Assembly (NCBI RefSeq): GCF_009649815.1
Contig: NZ_WJIC01000001.1
Location: forward strand, 558,001 to 622,000
Source of the DNA: Nocardia sp. SYP-A9097
Lineage (GTDB): Bacteria > Actinomycetota > Actinomycetes > Mycobacteriales > Mycobacteriaceae
Reading direction: 5' to 3'
Length of the DNA: 64,000 nucleotides
Both the position numbers and the translations under genes were made by a program. Every line of letters begins with the position of its first letter. The stretch's first letter is position 1. A model generated the notes under the pieces. It had not been told where the DNA came from and did not search any database. It saw nothing but the letters and a program-made list of their open reading frames with translations. Positions 59,836 to 64,000 of the stretch are shown here, one piece after another.

Positions 59836-60486
59836 GTGGGTAAGCACAGCATGCAGCGGGAATCTCGGGTACCGAATTCCGTGAAGGGCGCCATCGTCAT
59901 GGGCGCTATGGCAGCAACGACAACCGGCGCGTTCCCGGCGATTACCGCCCAGGCCGCCAGCGTCGACATCCCCGGTATCGGGAATTTCGACGTACCGGAC
60001 GATTTCGCGCCACAGGTGCAGCAGTTCAACCAGGCGGTCAAGGACTTCCAGACCAACGGCATCCCGCAGGTCGGTGTGAATCCGTCCCCCGGCGCCAATG
60101 GCTTCCAGCTTCCGGAGCTGTTCCCGCAGAAGCAGAACGGCCCCGCGCAGATCGCTCTCGAGGCCGCGCAGACCAAGGTCGGCGCGCAGTACTCCTGGGG
60201 CGCCACCGGCCCGTTCAGCTTCGACTGCTCCGGTCTGGTGCAGTGGGCCTACAAGCAGGCCGGAGTCGAACTGCCGCGCACCAGCTTCGAGCAGTCGCAC
60301 GTCGGCGCGCCCGTCGCCTTCCAGGACCTGCAGCCCGGCGATATCGTCATCACCAATGGCGGCGGACACGTCGGCATGTACGCCGGTGACGGCAAACTGC
60401 TGAACGCGGTCCAGACCGGCACCCCCGTCTCCTACACCCCGCTGCGCCCCGACATGGTTGTCACCGCGCGTCGCATCAACGCATAA
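59836..60486 (+). CDS. NlpC/P60 family peptidoglycan endopeptidase
   Basis: 216 aa. The N-terminus has a signal peptide (hydrophobic from about residue 18, cleavage near TAQAAS), so it acts outside the membrane. The catalytic NlpC/P60 domain covers about residues 95-216: YSWGATGPFSFDCSGLVQWAY contains the nucleophile cysteine, and NGGGHVGMYAGDG contains the catalytic histidine. It cleaves bonds in the peptidoglycan stem peptide during growth or division. It resembles the RipB/RipD-like small hydrolases of mycobacteria. The start at 59836 is GTG followed by GKHS, usual for this group. Confidence 0.9.
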   Translation: MGKHSMQRESRVPNSVKGAIVMGAMAATTTGAFPAITAQAASVDIPGIGNFDVPDDFAPQVQQFNQAVKDFQTNGIPQVGVNPSPGANGFQLPELFPQKQNGPAQIALEAAQTKVGAQYSWGATGPFSFDCSGLVQWAYKQAGVELPRTSFEQSHVGAPVAFQDLQPGDIVITNGGGHVGMYAGDGKLLNAVQTGTPVSYTPLRPDMVVTARRINA

Positions 60487-60507
60487 GCCACACGTATCGT
60501 GTAGCTC

Positions 60508-60900
60508 GTGACGTCAGCTCTTCCGAGCGAACCGGCCCAGGCCCGAGTTGATTCTTGGATCTGGGCCGTTCGTCTTTTCAAGACCAGGTCCGCGGCCGCA
60601 ACCGCCTGCCGCGCCGGACATGTGCGCGTGAACGGCGTCGCAGTGAAGGCGGCGCATCCGCTCAAACATGGTGACGAGATCCGCGTCCGGGTGGCCGGTG
60701 CCGAGCGCATAGTCGTGGTGCAGCGACTGCTCACCAAGCGGGTGGGTGCGGCCGTGGCCGTGCTGTGCATGATCGACAAGAGCCCGCCGCCGCCGGATCC
60801 GATCGTGGTCGCCACCCTGCCCCAGCGGGATCGCGGCACCGGGCGTCCCACCAAACGTGAACGCCGCGAAACGGATCGGCTGCTCGGCCGCGAGAACTGA
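60508..60900 (+). CDS. S4-domain RNA-binding protein (Hsp15-like)
   Basis: 130 aa. The S4 domain is at residues 13-70 (RVDSWIWAVRLFKTRSAAATACRAGHVRVNG). The C-terminal part is basic (RPTKRERRETDRLLG), as in Hsp15, which rescues stalled 50S subunits that carry peptidyl-tRNA. GTG at 60508 lies 21 nt after the hydrolase stop. A small ACACG-TAT-CGTGT dyad (60490-60502) just precedes the start; the message may be leaderless or coupled. Confidence 0.85.
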   Translation: MTSALPSEPAQARVDSWIWAVRLFKTRSAAATACRAGHVRVNGVAVKAAHPLKHGDEIRVRVAGAERIVVVQRLLTKRVGAAVAVLCMIDKSPPPPDPIVVATLPQRDRGTGRPTKRERRETDRLLGREN

Positions 60901-60938
60901 ACCGCGCCGCCGGAATTACGCGGGCCCCGGCTGTTCGC

Positions 60939-62078
60939 TCACCGCGCCGCTACCGCGGAACGGACCGCGGCGCGATTCGCGGCCAGCGCCGTCGCCAGGA
61001 CCGTCACAAGTGCGCCCAGCATGATGGCGGCGGGTTCACCCGGCTTCAGTACGTGCAATTCGGTGCCGACGGTGACCGCCGCGACCGGCACCCCGATCTG
61101 CGCGGCGGCCATGGCTCCGAACACAATCGGCTGACCGGTGATCCGCATGGACGTATGCGCCAGTAGTGCGGTCGCCCCCAGCGCCAGGCCGAGCAGGATG
61201 AGCCACGGGTGATCGCCGAACTCGCGCAGATTCAGGCGCGCGCCCAGCCATACGAAGAACAGCGGCGTCAGGAAACCGTCGCCGATCGCGAAGAGCTGCT
61301 TGGCCACCCGCCGCGGCTCACCGATGGCGGACACCACGAGGCCGAGCGCGAAGCCCGCCAGCATGATCGACACATGCGTCCGGGTCGCCAGCGCGCACAG
61401 CGCGAACAACAGCACCAGACTCACCCGCAGTTCGAGCGCGAACCCGCGCTGCTCGGACACCTTGTGGAACCGATGTCGCAGCCCGGAATCGCCCAGATAC
61501 TTCAGCCCGAAGTACAGCACCACCGCGACCGCCGACACCGCGAGCGCACCCAGCGCCGCCCGCCCGGCGTTGGCCGGATCGATTACCAGCGGCAGCGCCA
61601 CCACGCACGCCGCATCGGCGATCGCGACCTGAGCGGTCAACTCCAGCACCGATTTTCCGGTCAAGCCCTGCGAATCGAGAATGGGTAGCACCAGCGCCGC
61701 CGACGAGGACGCGATGAGCACCGCGTACAGCGCCCCGTGCCCGGTATCGAACATCGCGGCCACACCCTGCCCGGCGGCAACGGCGAGCACACCCACCAAT
61801 CCGGCGCGCATCGCACCGCGCCCCAGCGCCGACCGAATGGTCGAATCCCGCATGGGCACATGGGTACCCGCCACGAACATGACCACCGCGAACCCGATAT
61901 CGGCGAGGAAGGTGAACGTCCGGTCCGATGGGTGCAGCACCCCGAAACCCGTGCTGCCGAACAGAATTCCCGCCAGCAGCTCACCCAGGATGACCGGCAC
62001 ATGCCATTGCGGCCGCCACGCCAGGATCGGCCCGGTCATCCCGAGCAGCACAATGAGCGAGAGCAGTTCGAACGTCAC
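60939..62078 (-). CDS. cation:proton antiporter (CPA2 family)
   Basis: 379 aa with about 12 hydrophobic helices, typical Kef/NapA-type length without a C-terminal regulatory domain. Characteristic stretches are ILGELLAGILFGSTGFG, FLADIGFAVVMFVAGT and SSSAALVLPILDSQGL. It should exchange Na+ or K+ for H+ across the plasma membrane. The gene ends close to the convergent S4 gene and is preceded by the PKS-like gene on the same strand. Confidence 0.85.
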   Translation of the reverse strand: MTFELLSLIVLLGMTGPILAWRPQWHVPVILGELLAGILFGSTGFGVLHPSDRTFTFLADIGFAVVMFVAGTHVPMRDSTIRSALGRGAMRAGLVGVLAVAAGQGVAAMFDTGHGALYAVLIASSSAALVLPILDSQGLTGKSVLELTAQVAIADAACVVALPLVIDPANAGRAALGALAVSAVAVVLYFGLKYLGDSGLRHRFHKVSEQRGFALELRVSLVLLFALCALATRTHVSIMLAGFALGLVVSAIGEPRRVAKQLFAIGDGFLTPLFFVWLGARLNLREFGDHPWLILLGLALGATALLAHTSMRITGQPIVFGAMAAAQIGVPVAAVTVGTELHVLKPGEPAAIMLGALVTVLATALAANRAAVRSAVAAR

Positions 62079-62102
62079 GGCGGCGCCTCGGTCATTGCGT
62101 CA

Positions 62103-64000
62103 TCATTCCCACGTGACCGGCGCGCCACCTTCCGACACGCGGGACAGCGGCTGCCATCCCACCCCCGAGAATCCGATGGTGAAATCCGTGGGATCGGCCG
62201 CGGTCAGCTCCACGAGATTGGTGGCCGCCACCCGATGCAGTTCCCTTCCGGCAAACACCACGCCGCGAATCGGCGACCCGCACTCACGGATATCCTGCAG
62301 TGCCGCAGCCAGATCCGCGCGATCGGCGGCATCGCTGCGGACGACCACGATCCACTCCTCCATGCCTTCGAGCGGCTCGGGCAGCGCGCGAGGGGTCCGG
62401 GTCAGCACCACGACATCCCGCGCGCCGGCCTCGAGCAGCCAGCGCACCACCAGCGCCCCCGAGTCCCCGAGTCCGCCCGCCACCACATAGGTGCCCTCCG
62501 CCCGAATCCGTACCTCGGGCATGGCCACGCCGACGCCCTGCATCGAAACCCTTCGGCCCCAACGCCTTTCCGGCGGTGCGACCGTCAGTGCGCCGAGTGC
62601 GGACCAGTCGATCCGCCGTCCCTCCAGGTGCAGCAGACCCAGCGCGCGCAGCAGACTCGTCGCCTCGTCGACCCGGGACCCGACCGCATACGTGGACTCC
62701 CGAAAGGTCACCTGCTCCCGGACGGCGGCCGTCAGCACCCCGTGCGGACCCACCTCGATCACGGTCGAAATACCCGCTGCCACAGCGCGTTCCAGCGCCG
62801 CTCCGAGCTCCACCGGACCGGCGGCATTCGCGCCCCAGTAGGCCGCGTCCATGCGTGGTTCCGCACCGGCGCTCATGACCCCGTTCGCGTAGGGCCGATC
62901 CGATGAATGGACGGCGATATTCGAATGCTCCGCGCGCTCCATGCCAGGGGCGGCGGAGGACGGGCGGGCAAGGTTCGCTCGGTCGTCGTTGTGTGGCTCG
63001 CCGATCACCGCGCCGCGTCGCGTGGTCGAGAATATCGGCAGCTCCGCGCGCCGCGCCGGGATGTTGCCGAGCTCCGAAACCAACTGTGGCGCAAGGGCTT
63101 GGGCGCGCGGGGCATGCGGCACTGTAATGGCTCCGGCGGCGGCACTGTCCGCGGTGATCCGCTGCGCGAAGATCGCCCGCCGATGTGCGCGCCGTACCAG
63201 TGCGTCGATATAGCGCGGGTCGCCCGAGACCGTGATCGAGGTCGGTCCGTCGACCGCCGCCACGCCGACCGCCGCCCGCATGGGATCGATCAGGCGCTGT
63301 ACCTCGGTGGGCGTGGCCTCCAGCACGGCGGCGGCACCGTCCTCGCCGATCTTCGACAGCAGCCGGCCGCGCGCCACCACCACTCGCGCCGCGACGGCCA
63401 GCGATATCGCGCCACCCACCACCGCCGCCGCGAGCTCACCGACCCCATGTCCCGCAACGGCATTCGCCCGCACGCCCCACCACGCGAGCAGTTCCGCGAG
63501 CGCCACCTGAAACGCGAACAGGGCGGGCTGTGCGAACTCCTGTCCGGGCTCCCCGGGCCCGAATCCATTGCGCGGGGTCCACACTCGCGGCCCACCGGCC
63601 TCCACCACGGCATCGGTCGCCTCGGCCAGGGCCGTCGCGAAGACCGGATATCGCGCCGCCAGCCCGCGTCCCATGCGCGCGTGCCCGCCGCCGCCCGAGA
63701 ACAGGAACAGCAGCCCGCCCGTGCGCGTCTCGGCGGTGACCCCGACGACTTCGCCGGTCTCGTCCGGGCCGCTGCCCTCGGACCGTGCGGAGCCCATGAC
63801 GTGCCGCACCATCTCCCCTGCCACGCCGCACGAATTGGTCGCCGCCGCAGAGTCATTCGGCCTACTCGCCGCGCCGGGCCGCGCTGCCGTGGCGGCATTC
63901 GAGCCACGGTGCGGTGTGGCGAGTGCGGTACCCGCCATGGCGGTGAGCTGGGTGGCCAGTAGGCGGAGTTGAGTCGCGGCATCGGTGACGTCGTGGGCCA
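62103..64000 (-). CDS. PKS-like protein with degenerate acyltransferase domain, partial
   Basis: The 3' 632 codons are visible; the reading frame stays open to the window edge, so the gene begins outside. The acyltransferase domain starts LLFLFSGGGGHARMGRGLA and has its active-site block as AGHGVGELAAAVV, where the normal GHSxGE serine is glycine. The expected GQG is also GGG. A ketoreductase-like Rossmann segment follows (GTYVVAGGLGDSGALVV) but the protein stops before the catalytic Tyr/Lys region, and no ACP is present. It may be a structural or regulatory PKS relative. It is 24 nt upstream of the antiporter gene on the same strand. Confidence 0.75.
   Translation of the reverse strand, partial: AHDVTDAATQLRLLATQLTAMAGTALATPHRGSNAATAARPGAASRPNDSAAATNSCGVAGEMVRHVMGSARSEGSGPDETGEVVGVTAETRTGGLLFLFSGGGGHARMGRGLAARYPVFATALAEATDAVVEAGGPRVWTPRNGFGPGEPGQEFAQPALFAFQVALAELLAWWGVRANAVAGHGVGELAAAVVGGAISLAVAARVVVARGRLLSKIGEDGAAAVLEATPTEVQRLIDPMRAAVGVAAVDGPTSITVSGDPRYIDALVRRAHRRAIFAQRITADSAAAGAITVPHAPRAQALAPQLVSELGNIPARRAELPIFSTTRRGAVIGEPHNDDRANLARPSSAAPGMERAEHSNIAVHSSDRPYANGVMSAGAEPRMDAAYWGANAAGPVELGAALERAVAAGISTVIEVGPHGVLTAAVREQVTFRESTYAVGSRVDEATSLLRALGLLHLEGRRIDWSALGALTVAPPERRWGRRVSMQGVGVAMPEVRIRAEGTYVVAGGLGDSGALVVRWLLEAGARDVVVLTRTPRALPEPLEGMEEWIVVVRSDAADRADLAAALQDIRECGSPIRGVVFAGRELHRVAATNLVELTAADPTDFTIGFSGVGWQPLSRVSEGGAPVTWE

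Noticed and set aside
1..64000. tRNA, rRNA, CRISPR arrays, phage integrase, transposase or attachment sites.
   Set aside because: No TpsiC/anticodon arrangement, no regularly spaced repeats with unique spacers and no recombinase domains were seen in the gaps or genes; a tRNAscan or CRISPR search was not run.

Overview
The window is high-GC actinobacterial chromosome, most likely from Nocardia or a close mycolic-acid relative. This rests on codon usage, a mycothiol-type DinB-fold protein, a succinate dehydrogenase set and neighbour resembling the M. tuberculosis Rv0247c-Rv0250c block, an acyl-CoA dehydrogenase of the FadE10 type, and WhiJ-like XRE/DUF397 regulators. Genes are tightly packed, and many convergent pairs abut or overlap. 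No rRNA, tRNA, CRISPR array, integrase or transposase was seen. The genes at both window edges are cut.

Region 1 (1-31 kb) is mixed metabolism and regulation. It holds an L-2-hydroxyglutarate oxidase, a DUF445 membrane protein, a Tat-exported metallophosphoesterase, several alpha/beta hydrolases with TetR or MarR regulators, and an AfsR/SARP regulator between a DUF4097 gene and a cytochrome P450. It continues with Lon protease, an acryloyl-CoA-reductase-like enzyme, a PaaG-like hydratase, DNA polymerase IV, a His-rich methyltransferase, an ABC exporter, a large FAD/Fe-S dehydrogenase and an AlkA-type glycosylase. Regulatory DNA is unusually legible. Three TCAG repeats at 11-bp period lie exactly 27 nt before the ATG of both genes flanking the SARP regulator. 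The lon promoter has a perfect ClgR box plus two HAIR-like elements. A MarR gene has two GCTA-N7-TAGC dyads 21 bp apart.

Region 2 (31-34.3 kb) is a sugar-type ABC uptake operon (two permeases, then a membrane-anchored binding protein) with no ATPase gene.

Region 3 (34.4-46.2 kb) is the most interesting. A four-gene cassette of uncharacterised actinobacterial families (SCO2524, SCO2523 variant P-loop, SCO2522 and SCO2521 types) is present twice in tandem, in the same order and with overlapping genes. Both P-loop proteins carry KGGTGRS, an arginine in place of the usual second lysine of the MinD/ParA-type Walker A motif. Convergent to the cassettes lie a two-helix membrane protein and two paralogous GNAT acetyltransferases.

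Region 4 (46.2-64 kb) has a pair of small overlapping ORFs, an XRE/DUF397 pair, the sdhCAB operon, a thiolase-like protein that has lost its catalytic residues, a Rv0250c-like protein, another hydrolase, a FadE10-like dehydrogenase, an AAA-type ATPase, an NlpC/P60 cell-wall hydrolase behind a long leader, an S4 RNA-binding protein, a CPA2 antiporter and the 3' part of a PKS-like gene whose acyltransferase domain lacks its active-site serine. A REP-like palindrome family appears at about 7.3, 30.2 and 48.6 kb.
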